The position numbers and the translations under genes are program-made. This document shows, one piece after another, positions 17,851 through 25,434 of a DNA stretch of 64,000 nt. Source of the stretch: Novosphingobium sp. CECT 9465. GTDB taxonomy: Bacteria > Pseudomonadota > Alphaproteobacteria > Sphingomonadales > Sphingomonadaceae. Position 1 is the stretch's first letter; each line of letters opens with the position of its first letter. Under the pieces are notes generated by a model. The model saw only the letters and a program-made list of their open reading frames with translations. It did no database searches and was not told where the DNA came from. The DNA is taken from positions 2,094,501-2,158,500 of the forward strand of contig NZ_CAKLBX010000001.1 in NCBI RefSeq assembly GCF_920987055.1, written 5' to 3'.

Positions 17851-18870
17851 ATGACCAGTCCCGCAGAATATCGCCCGGCGCGCCGTGTCGAAGGCAAGCC
17901 CAGCGTGATCGTCACGCGCCGCCTGCTACCGGAAACCGAATCCCGGATGCGCGAACTGTTCGACGCCACGCTCAATGCCGACGACCATGTAATGTCGCGC
18001 GACGAACTGGTCGCTGCAATGCAGACGGCAGACGTGATCGTGCCGACAGTGACTGACAGGATCGATGCGGAGATGATCGCACTGGCGGGGCCGCAACTGG
18101 GCCTGATCGCCAATTTTGGCGCGGGCACCGATCATATCGCGCTGTCCGCCGCCCGCGCGCGCAAGATCATCGTCACCAACACCCCCGGTGTGTTTACCGA
18201 CGATACGGCCGACATGACCATCGCCCTGATCATCTCGGTCGCGCGCCGCCTCAATTATGGCGGACGGACCTTGCGCGCGGACAAATGGGAAGGCTGGGCG
18301 CCATCCACCATGCTCGGCCACCGCCTTTCGGGAAAGACCCTCGGCATTATCGGCATGGGCCGCATCGGACAGGCCGTCGCCTGGCGCGCCCGCGCGTTCG
18401 GCCTGAACGTGGTCTATCACACCCGTCATCGCTTGCCGCAGGCGCAGGAAACCATGTTCGGTGCGCGCTTCGAACCGGACCTTGACCGCCTTGTCGCCGA
18501 AGCCGACATCCTTACCCTGCACTGCCCGGCCAGCCCGGAAACGCAGCATATCATCGATGCCCGCCGCATCGCCCTGATGAAACCCGACGCCTATCTGGTG
18601 AATACCGCGCGCGGCAATCTGGTGGAAGAGGAAGCGCTGATCGCAGCGCTGGTCGAAGGCCGGATCGGCGGCGCAGGTCTTGATGTGTTCGAACACGAAC
18701 CGCAGGTCGATCCGCGCCTGATCGCACATCACAATGTTGCCATCCTGCCGCGCATGGGCAGCGCTACGTTCGAAGGCCGCATGGCATCGGGTGACAAGGT
18801 GATCGCCAACATCCGCTTCTGGGCCGATGGTCACCGCCCCCCCGATCAGGTGCTTGAAGGGCTTGTCTGA
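17851..18870 (+). CDS. D-isomer-specific 2-hydroxyacid dehydrogenase with His-to-Arg at the catalytic site
   Basis: A 339-residue NAD(P)-dependent dehydrogenase of the D-2-hydroxyacid family, nearest in feel to glyoxylate/hydroxypyruvate reductases (D-glycerate dehydrogenase). The Rossmann motif GMGRIGQ is at residues 168-174. Of the catalytic trio, Arg254 (NTARGNLV) and Glu283 (FEHEPQ) are present. The third residue, normally His in a PHxGSAT segment, is Arg301 (LPRMGSATFEGR). The codon there is CGC, two changes from a His codon's CAC only at the middle base, so a single substitution could explain it. Whether the enzyme is active is open. It stands as a single gene between the SH3 gene and amtB. 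Confidence 0.88.
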   Translation: MTSPAEYRPARRVEGKPSVIVTRRLLPETESRMRELFDATLNADDHVMSRDELVAAMQTADVIVPTVTDRIDAEMIALAGPQLGLIANFGAGTDHIALSAARARKIIVTNTPGVFTDDTADMTIALIISVARRLNYGGRTLRADKWEGWAPSTMLGHRLSGKTLGIIGMGRIGQAVAWRARAFGLNVVYHTRHRLPQAQETMFGARFEPDLDRLVAEADILTLHCPASPETQHIIDARRIALMKPDAYLVNTARGNLVEEEALIAALVEGRIGGAGLDVFEHEPQVDPRLIAHHNVAILPRMGSATFEGRMASGDKVIANIRFWADGHRPPDQVLEGLV

Positions 18871-18901
18871 ATGTACCGCGCCTGAAATTTCGTCCCCCAT
18901 T

Positions 18902-18934
18902 CGCACAACAATCGGTCGCAACAGCGCTTGTGCG
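18902..18934. promoter_or_regulatory. Inverted repeat in the amtB upstream region
   Basis: CGCACAA and TTGTGCG are separated by 19 bases, about 80-110 bp upstream of the ammonium transporter start. It could be an operator or a leader hairpin. No sigma-54 promoter was convincingly found. Confidence 0.3.
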
Positions 18935-19012
18935 CAGATGCAATATTGCCCTAGAGCCGCCGCTGAGAGGATCTGACGCGGGCATGCCCTGCGTGAGAGG
19001 GGAGACTTGTTC

Positions 19013-20326
19013 ATGCGAAAGATGATCGCGGTCGCAACTGCAGCCGCAGTGATGCTCATGCCGATGCTGGCTCACGGCCAGACAGAAGCGATCAGTGTCG
19101 AAGATGTTGCCGATAGTGGCGACACCGCATGGATTCTCGTTTCCTCCGCTTTCGTGCTGATGATGGCCATGCCCGGCCTCACCCTGTTCTATGGCGGCCT
19201 CGTGCGCGCCAAGGGTTTCCTTGCCGTGCTGGTGCAGGTCGGCGCGATTGCTGCGGTAGCCTCGATCCTGTGGATCATGGTCGGTTATACGCTCGCTTTC
19301 GGTGACGTCAGCGGCGGATGGCTGGGCAGCGGCAATGCGTGGATGCTGCTCAACCTCGGCAACGTCCGCGCCGATACCGCGATCCCCGAAAGCGCCTTTG
19401 CGCTTTACCAGATGTGCTTCGCGCTGATCACGCCCGCGCTGATGGTCGGCGCGTGGGTGGATCGCGCCCGCTTCGGCTGGGTCGTCGGCTTCTGCGCGCT
19501 GTGGGGCCTGATCGTCTATGCGCCGTCCGCACACTGGATCTGGGGCGGCGGCTGGCTTTCGTCGAAGGTCGGCACGCTCGATTTTGCTGGCGGCATCGTC
19601 GTTCACACCACGGCGGGCATTTCCGCGCTGGTCGTGGCCTTGCTGCTGGGCAAGCGCGCAGGCTTCCCCAAGACGCTGATGCTGCCGCACAGCCCTTCGC
19701 TCACCATGGCAGGCGCAGCGCTGCTGTGGGTCGGCTGGTTCGGCTTCAACGGCGGCTCGGCGCTCGCGGCCAACGATGATGCGGCCTCGGCCATCATCAA
19801 CACCCATGTCGCCGCATGCGTCGCCGCGCTGGTCTGGCTGGTGATCGAAAAGATTTCGGTCGGAAAGCCCACCTCGGTCGGCTTCGCCACCGGCGCCATC
19901 GCGGGCCTTGCCACGGTGACGCCCGCCGCCGGATTCATCGCGCCGGGCGCGGCCATGCTTCTGGGCGCTCTTGCCGCACTGGTCTGCTACCCGATGATCC
20001 AGTTGGTCAAGCAGCGCCTGCACATCGACGATTCCCTCGACGTGTTCGCCGTCCACGGCGTTGGCGGAATGATCGGCTCGATCCTGCTCGCGGTATTCAT
20101 CTCGCCCTCGTTCGGCGGCACCGGCTATGCCGAAGGCATGGACATGCCGCGCCAGCTGGTCGCCCAGTTCGCAGGCGTCGGCATCGTCGCCCTATGGAGC
20201 GCCTTTGCCACCGTCGTCTGCGCCCTGATGGTCTCGATGGTCATCCCGATGCGCGTGACCGAGGACGAGGAACGCGAAGGCCTCGACATCACCAGCCACG
20301 GCGAACGCGCCTGGGAAATGGACTGA
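19013..20326 (+). CDS. amtB: Ammonium transporter
   Basis: Trimeric inner-membrane channel for ammonium/ammonia, 437 residues from the ATG at 19013. GAGAGGGGAG provides a good ribosome-binding site about 10 bases upstream; an in-frame TTG at 19007 is unlikely. It has an N-terminal signal sequence (MRKMIAVATAAAVMLMPMLAHGQ, cut after the Ala/His region) and about eleven membrane helices. The twin conserved pore histidines lie in IVVHTTAGISALV and DVFAVHGVGGMIGS. The C-terminal tail (REGLDITSHGERAWEMD) is the short cytoplasmic tail that usually meets GlnK. No glnK or glnB is adjacent, which differs from the common glnK-amtB pair. Confidence 0.95.
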   Translation: MRKMIAVATAAAVMLMPMLAHGQTEAISVEDVADSGDTAWILVSSAFVLMMAMPGLTLFYGGLVRAKGFLAVLVQVGAIAAVASILWIMVGYTLAFGDVSGGWLGSGNAWMLLNLGNVRADTAIPESAFALYQMCFALITPALMVGAWVDRARFGWVVGFCALWGLIVYAPSAHWIWGGGWLSSKVGTLDFAGGIVVHTTAGISALVVALLLGKRAGFPKTLMLPHSPSLTMAGAALLWVGWFGFNGGSALAANDDAASAIINTHVAACVAALVWLVIEKISVGKPTSVGFATGAIAGLATVTPAAGFIAPGAAMLLGALAALVCYPMIQLVKQRLHIDDSLDVFAVHGVGGMIGSILLAVFISPSFGGTGYAEGMDMPRQLVAQFAGVGIVALWSAFATVVCALMVSMVIPMRVTEDEEREGLDITSHGERAWEMD

Positions 20327-20453
20327 TTGTGGCGCTGGGAGGGGTTTGGACCTCTCCCGGCGTTCAAGCGGCGGCATTCTGACACTGCGTGTCCAAATTG
20401 AACTCTCGGATTGAGCCAGTTGCGGACAATTACCGCACTGCTACACTTCGAGC

Positions 20454-21194
20454 ATGAGACCTTCAGATAGAATGAAGCTGCTAGAAGCGCTTGGTAGTGA
20501 ACTTCAAAGGCAGTTTACTTTCGACGAACTCGACCTCTATTTGAGCGCGGCGAGGTTACTCGAAATCGCTCCGGGTGACCGCACCAATTGCTATGGAAGC
20601 AAGCGGGTCTACGCGAAGAACCGCCTTGCCTCAGTGAGCGATGCAGAACTTCTGCGTCTCGCGGACGATCTTGATTTGGGTGGCTTGGGAGCCGTCGAGC
20701 GAGCAAGCATTGCAACCGAATCTCTGCCGCCGCGTAATTGGAAGGACACACCTAAATTCAAACTGTTCATTTCTCATATCTCGAAGCACAAGAATGTAGC
20801 AACCCGCCTGAGAGACGCTTTGAAACCTTTAGGCGTGGCAGGATTCGTTGCCCACGAAGACATTCACCCTACCGCCCGGTGGCAAGCCGAGATTGAGCGC
20901 GGGCTAGCGACTATGGATGCGTTGATCGCGATCTTGACTCCGGGCTTTCGCGATAGCGTGTGGACCAATCAGGAGATCGGCTTCGCCTTGGGACGTGGAG
21001 TTAAAATCATTTCTCTCCGTATGGGGGAAGACCCACCTGGCTTCATCTCGACGGAACAAGCAATTCCGCAACAACAGCGAATGGCTGTGGATATTGCTCC
21101 CATTATCGTCGGGCTTTTGTCCGACGATGAAAGAACGACAATGCGAATGGTTGAAGCGCAGAGAATGAACAGTTCTAGCGGCGAGACACCCTAA
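20454..21194 (+). CDS. TIR-domain protein with N-terminal helical domain
   Basis: A 246-residue cytoplasmic protein. Residues about 101-200 form a TIR domain: first strand KFKLFISHIS, then a helix, then FVAHEDIHPTARWQAEIERGL, and DALIAILTPGFRDSVWTNQEIGFALGRG. Glu174 in WTNQE is at the position of the catalytic glutamate of TIR NAD-cleaving enzymes. Residues 1-90 are a separate, mostly helical domain containing ELQRQFTFDELDLYL and YGSKRVYAKNRLASV; it resembles N-terminal domains I recall fused to phage-defence effectors, but this is not verified. The gene has visibly lower GC and relaxed codon use against its neighbours, suggesting transfer. No partner gene is next to it. An NAD-depleting defence role is inference. 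Confidence 0.85.
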   Translation: MRPSDRMKLLEALGSELQRQFTFDELDLYLSAARLLEIAPGDRTNCYGSKRVYAKNRLASVSDAELLRLADDLDLGGLGAVERASIATESLPPRNWKDTPKFKLFISHISKHKNVATRLRDALKPLGVAGFVAHEDIHPTARWQAEIERGLATMDALIAILTPGFRDSVWTNQEIGFALGRGVKIISLRMGEDPPGFISTEQAIPQQQRMAVDIAPIIVGLLSDDERTTMRMVEAQRMNSSSGETP

Positions 21195-21268
21195 ATTTGA
21201 ACTCTTAGATGTCTTCGTCCTTCGACTTTTTGCCAACTTAAAAATGCCCTCAAAGCCCCAAACTCCCT

Positions 21269-21367
21269 CGTCATTCCCGCACAGGCGGGAATCCAGCGAC
21301 AGGCAAGGTCGTCGCTCTGCGACGGCATTTTTGGTTGGTCTGGATTCCCGCCTGTGCGGGAATGACG
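21269..21367. repeat. Palindromic intergenic repeat, family 4
   Basis: CGTCATTCCCGCACAGGCGG then GAATCCAG at 21269-21296, with its exact inverse CTGGATTCCCGCCTGTGCGG then GAATGACG at 21340-21367. The spacer contains a smaller hairpin (GTCGTCGC...GCGACGGC). It lies between the convergent ends of the TIR gene and the flavoprotein gene and may also act as a terminator. Confidence 0.9.
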
Positions 21368-21439
21368 AAGGGTAGTTAACCACAAAAAGGACGGCCCAGG
21401 CCCCCCGGAACCGCCCCTCGCCAACCCCAAAAACCCCAC

Positions 21440-22849
21440 TCAATCCCCGGTCAAAATCCGGTCCACCAACTGCTTCACCGTTGGCGTGAAGTTGTTCGAA
21501 TAGAACGGGTCCTGCTTGAACCGATAGGCCGCGTGGCCCGCGAACATCAGGTTCTTGTCGATGTCGCCACCATGCGCGATGTCCTGCAGCGTCTTCTGGA
21601 TGCAGAAGCTGCGCGGGTCGGCCAGACGGCCGGTGGTGTAATCGTCATGGTCCTTCCATGACGAGAAGCCGCAGTGCGAAAGGCAGCCCATGCAGTCCTT
21701 CTGGTCCTGCTGGATTTCCGTGCGCTCATCCGGCGTCACGAAAACGACCGTATCGTCCGGGGTGCGCAATGCATTGGTGTATCCGGCACCGAACCACCCG
21801 CGCGCCCGGTCGAGGTCCTTGGGCGTCACCCAGAAGTTCTTGCCCTTAACGCCCACGTCGAGTTGCACGGTGTGCTCGCCCGCCTCGACCTTCGAATAGG
21901 GAATCTGCCGCTCTGACCGCGATTCCAGCAGCCGCAGGAACGGGTTGCGCACAGCGGAGGAATAGAAGCCCGTGGGCGAAAACTTGTGCAGCAGCACATC
22001 GCCCGGCTCCAGCGTGCGCAGATGGTCTTTCCACCCCTGCGGAATCGGGCTTTCCTCGGTCAGCAGCGGGCGTGTGCCGAACTGGAAGGCAATCGAACCC
22101 AGTTCCGGGTTATCGATCCAGTTGTCCCATTCGCGCAGGAACCACACACCGCCTGCCATCACGATCGGCACATCGTCCGAAATGCCTTCAGCGCGCATCA
22201 CATCGCGCAGCGCTTTCACGCGCGGATAGGGGTCTTCCGGCTTGCGCGGGTCTTCGGCGTTGGACAGGCCGTTGTGCCCGCCCGCAAGCCAAGGATCTTC
22301 ATAAACCACCGCGCCCAGCAGTTCCGGCACCTTGTGATAGGCACGCTTCCACAGCGCACGGAACGCACGGCCTGACGAGACGATCGGCAGATAATGCACG
22401 TTGAACCGCGCCGCGATTTCCGAAAGCTTGTAGGGCATGCCGGCACCGCAGGTCACGCCGGTCACCTTCCCGCGCGTCTGGTCCAGCACCGCTTCCAGGA
22501 TCGGCTGTGCGCCGCCCATTTCCCACAGCACGTTGATGTTGATCGCACCATTGCCGCCTGAAATCTCGTGCGCGCGCTTCACTTGTTCGACGGCCCCGTC
22601 GATAGCGTACCGGATCAGTTGTTCGTGCCGTTCGCGGCGAGTCAGCGCATCATAAACCTGTGGAACAATCTTGCCTTCGGCGTCGTAGCTGTCGGCATTG
22701 ACGGCACTCACAGTGCCGATCCCGCCAGCCGCGGCCCACGCGCCCGAACTCATATGGTTCGTCGCGGCCACACCCTTGCCACCCTCAACCAGCGGCCAGA
22801 CTTCACGGCCACCATAGAGAATCGGCTTCAACCCCTTGAACGCAGACAT
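21440..22849 (-). CDS. Nitronate monooxygenase-like FMN protein
   Basis: A 469-residue TIM-barrel flavoprotein of the nitronate monooxygenase / 2-nitropropane dioxygenase superfamily. The barrel includes VTCGAGMPYKLSE (residues about 132-144), HYLPIVSSGRAF, VPIVMAGGVWFLREWD (the glycine-rich phosphate-binding strand) and GSIAFQFGTRPLLTEES. It is longer than the usual ~320-350 residues. The C-terminal extra part has a cysteine set CMGCLSHCGF and a further Cys in RSFCIQKTLQDIAHGG, which may bind metal. The substrate is unproven; many members of this long form are annotated by similarity only. ATG at 22849; a 10-bp gap separates it from the methyltransferase gene upstream, so the two are likely co-transcribed with prfB. 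Confidence 0.85.
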   Translation of the reverse strand: MSAFKGLKPILYGGREVWPLVEGGKGVAATNHMSSGAWAAAGGIGTVSAVNADSYDAEGKIVPQVYDALTRRERHEQLIRYAIDGAVEQVKRAHEISGGNGAININVLWEMGGAQPILEAVLDQTRGKVTGVTCGAGMPYKLSEIAARFNVHYLPIVSSGRAFRALWKRAYHKVPELLGAVVYEDPWLAGGHNGLSNAEDPRKPEDPYPRVKALRDVMRAEGISDDVPIVMAGGVWFLREWDNWIDNPELGSIAFQFGTRPLLTEESPIPQGWKDHLRTLEPGDVLLHKFSPTGFYSSAVRNPFLRLLESRSERQIPYSKVEAGEHTVQLDVGVKGKNFWVTPKDLDRARGWFGAGYTNALRTPDDTVVFVTPDERTEIQQDQKDCMGCLSHCGFSSWKDHDDYTTGRLADPRSFCIQKTLQDIAHGGDIDKNLMFAGHAAYRFKQDPFYSNNFTPTVKQLVDRILTGD

Positions 22850-22859
22850 TAATTCCCTT

Positions 22860-23618
22860 TCAGCGCCCCTGCGCGCTCACACTCTTCGCCGGTGCCAATC
22901 GGCAAGGCCTGATACCGTTCGGCTCTGGTCGAACCGGCGCAACAACGAACTGGGCATAGTACCCTGCCAATTCGGGCTTACGGTGAAATTGATCCAAGCG
23001 AAAGCCCACCGCTTCCATCTCGCAAAACAACAGCGCAGGCGCGATTCCGTGCCGCGCGGTTGGCTTGTCGGCATCCACAACAACCACCTTACCGCCCGCT
23101 TTCAACGATGGCCACAGCCGCCACAGGAACGCATAGGGCTCGGCAACCTCGTGGTACATGTGCACCAGAAAAACGCGGTCGAAGCTGCGTTCCGGCAAAC
23201 GCGGATCGTCCTCGGCGCCGGGCTTGATCGATACGTTATCAAGCCGGTCATGTTCCACGCGCAGCGCCAGCCGACGCAGTGCATCGCCATCGATATCCTG
23301 TGCCAGAACACGGCCTTTCGCGCCCACGCGATCGGCCAGCCGCACCGTGTAATAGCCCTCGCCCGCGCCGATATCGGCCACGCTCATGCCCGGCCCTATC
23401 CCGGCCAGATCCATGACGGTGCTGGCTTCGTTGCGGTTGTCACGCTCGGCTTCATTCGAAAACTGGGTGCTGACCACGGTTGCGACCGGCCGGTCAGCGC
23501 GGGGGAACCCGCGCGCGCTTTCGGGCCGGTCATCCTTCGCGGCAGGCTTGCACGCCGCCACGGCAAGGGTTGCCAGCAGCGCCAGCGCGATGGAAGGAAG
23601 GGCCGCAGCCCTGCTCAA
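22860..23618 (-). CDS. Class I SAM-dependent methyltransferase with a lipoprotein signal
   Basis: A 252-residue protein. It opens with a lipoprotein-type signal (hydrophobic core then LAVAACK, the lipobox cysteine near residue 23). A Rossmann methyltransferase domain follows, with motif I VADIGAGEGYYTVRLA near residue 78-93, an acidic residue in AQDIDGD and a motif IV-like FDRVFLVHMYHEV. The only available start in this frame is TTG at 23618, which overlaps the prfB stop as TTGA; the frame is closed by TGA just upstream. It is not PrmC, since no NPPY motif is seen. A lipidated, exported methyltransferase is puzzling because SAM is cytoplasmic. Confidence 0.8.
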   Translation of the reverse strand: MSRAAALPSIALALLATLAVAACKPAAKDDRPESARGFPRADRPVATVVSTQFSNEAERDNRNEASTVMDLAGIGPGMSVADIGAGEGYYTVRLADRVGAKGRVLAQDIDGDALRRLALRVEHDRLDNVSIKPGAEDDPRLPERSFDRVFLVHMYHEVAEPYAFLWRLWPSLKAGGKVVVVDADKPTARHGIAPALLFCEMEAVGFRLDQFHRKPELAGYYAQFVVAPVRPEPNGIRPCRLAPAKSVSAQGR

Positions 23619-24742
23619 TCGTCATCCTCCACCGCCACCTTCTCGCCCGTCACCCGCTGCGAAAGCGCTGCCGCCATGAACGGATCGAGCGCGCCGTCGA
23701 GCACTTCTCCCGGATTGGTCGAGATTACGCCGGTGCGCAGGTCCTTGATCTGCTGATACGGCTGCAACACATAGGAGCGGATCTGGTGGCCCCAGCCGAT
23801 TTCGGTCTTGGCCTGATATTCGCCACTTGCCGCCGCTTCGCGCTTGGCCAGTTCCGCCTCATAGATACGCGCTTTCAGCATGCCCATCGCCGTTGCACGG
23901 TTCTTGTGCTGGCTGCGGTCGTTCTGGCTGGCAACGACAATCCCGGTCGGCATGTGCGTGATGCGTACCGCCGAATCGGTCGTGTTCACGTGCTGCCCGC
24001 CCGCACCTGAAGCGCGGTACGTGTCGATCTTCAGGTCCGACGGATTGATCTCGACCTCGATATTGTCATCGATTTCGGGATAGACCCAGACCGAGCTGAA
24101 CGAGGTGTGCCGCCGTGCAGAGCTGTCATAAGGGCTGATCCGCACCAGACGGTGCACACCGCTTTCGGTCTTGGCATAGCCATAGGCGTTCTCGCCCTTG
24201 ATCAGCAGCGTCGCGCTCTTGATCCCGGCTGCTTCGCCCGCGTGATAATCGACCAGTTCCACCTTGTAACCATGGCGTTCGCCCCAGCGCGTGTACATCC
24301 GCTGGAGCATTTCGGCCCAGTCCTGGCTTTCGGTGCCGCCAGCGCCTGCGTGAACTTCAAGGAACGCGTTGTTGGCGTCGGCCTCGCCCGCCAGGAGTGC
24401 TTGCACCTTGTCGTTGTCGGCCCTTGCCGCCAGCGCGGCCAGCGTTGCCAGACCCTCGTTAACTGTCGCCTCGTCGTCCTCCATCTCACCAAGTTCGATG
24501 AATTCGATGGCATCAGCCATTTCCTGACCGATCTCGTTGACGGTGCCGATGGACGCTTCCAGCCGCCGACGCTCGCGCATCACTTCTTCGGCCTTTTTCG
24601 GATCATCCCACAGCTTCGGGTCTTCAACGCGCGCATTGAGTTCGTCGAGACGGCGCACCGCGCGGTCCCAGTCGAGAAACTTGCGCACGAGAGCGAGGGC
24701 TTTCTCGATGCGATCGATGTGGGCCTGCCCTTCGGCACGCAT
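23615..24742 (-). CDS. prfB: Peptide chain release factor 2
   Basis: Release factor that recognises UGA and UAA stop codons and triggers peptide release on the ribosome, 375 residues from the ATG at 24742 (MRAEGQAHID). The codon-recognition tripeptide region reads RISPYDSSARRHTSF, an SPY variant of the classical SPF. The peptidyl-transferase GGQ motif is GAGGQHVNTTDSAVRITH. The frame is open throughout, so there is no programmed frameshift of the kind found in enterobacterial prfB. It overlaps the downstream lipoprotein methyltransferase by TTGA. Confidence 0.97.
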   Translation of the reverse strand: MRAEGQAHIDRIEKALALVRKFLDWDRAVRRLDELNARVEDPKLWDDPKKAEEVMRERRRLEASIGTVNEIGQEMADAIEFIELGEMEDDEATVNEGLATLAALAARADNDKVQALLAGEADANNAFLEVHAGAGGTESQDWAEMLQRMYTRWGERHGYKVELVDYHAGEAAGIKSATLLIKGENAYGYAKTESGVHRLVRISPYDSSARRHTSFSSVWVYPEIDDNIEVEINPSDLKIDTYRASGAGGQHVNTTDSAVRITHMPTGIVVASQNDRSQHKNRATAMGMLKARIYEAELAKREAAASGEYQAKTEIGWGHQIRSYVLQPYQQIKDLRTGVISTNPGEVLDGALDPFMAAALSQRVTGEKVAVEDDD

Positions 24743-24831
24743 GGGTACAACTCCGGTCAAACGCAAAACGAACTGCGCCGCTTAGCGAAGCGGGCAGGCA
24801 TGTAAAGCCCAAGCGTGAAATGCGTTTCCGA

Positions 24832-25380
24832 TCAGCCGCGCGTCTTGATCCTGCGCACGGCCTCCAGCGTCATCTTCACATGATCGCGATAGTCCATGTC
24901 GGAATGGACCATTGCCACCCTGCCGTTGGGTGCAATCACATAGCTGGTCCGCTTGGTCAGCCCGGTCGATTTGCCATCGCGCTTCAGATCGACATCGTAG
25001 GCCTTGATCACCGCCGGGCTTGCTGCGGCCACCGCAAACTTGTCGCGGCAGGCCTCGGTCGAAAACTTCTGCAGCGTGGCAATGTCATCGTTCGACATGC
25101 CGACCACGCTGGCGCCCGCCGCCTTGAACTGGTCGCTTGCCTCGGCAAAGGCGTGGGCTTCCAGCGTACAGCCTTGCGTGAACGCCTTGGGGTAAAAATA
25201 AAGCACGACCGGCCCCTTCTTCAGCGCCTGCTTGAGCGAGAAGGAAAACGGCTTGCCAGCCAGCGCGCCCTTGGCCGCAAAATCAGGCGCGCGCGCGCCG
25301 TTCGGCAATTCAGCATGTGCCTGGGTTGAAGCCAGAAGGGCGAAAGCTGCACCGGCAGCAGCAATGTTGCGCATGTTCAT
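24832..25380 (-). CDS. Periplasmic peroxiredoxin (PrxQ/Bcp-like)
   Basis: A 182-residue thiol peroxidase from the ATG at 25380. A signal peptide is evident (MNMRNIAAAGAAFALLASTQ, cleavage after AHA). The peroxidatic Cys lies in PKAFTQGCTLEAHAF at about residue 70. In classical Bcp the resolving Cys is five residues on; here that position is His (CTLEAH), so the enzyme is 1-Cys or uses the later cysteine in TEACRDKF around residue 109. The remaining family pattern VVGMSNDD and KRTSYVIAPNGRV is present. It should reduce peroxides in the periplasm. Confidence 0.88.
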   Translation of the reverse strand: MNMRNIAAAGAAFALLASTQAHAELPNGARAPDFAAKGALAGKPFSFSLKQALKKGPVVLYFYPKAFTQGCTLEAHAFAEASDQFKAAGASVVGMSNDDIATLQKFSTEACRDKFAVAAASPAVIKAYDVDLKRDGKSTGLTKRTSYVIAPNGRVAMVHSDMDYRDHVKMTLEAVRRIKTRG

Positions 25381-25434
25381 GAATGCAAAGGTATCAGACG
25401 ATGGCCCCACCGACCAATGCCTTTCCGGGCAGGA

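Noticed and set aside
18926..20056. Long minus-strand frames antisense to the dehydrogenase and amtB
   Set aside because: Low-complexity Arg/Gly/His composition and no motifs; the plus-strand genes are clearly real.
24640..24742. Programmed frameshift in prfB
   Set aside because: The reading frame is continuous from the ATG at 24742 with no in-frame TGA, so no frameshift is needed.
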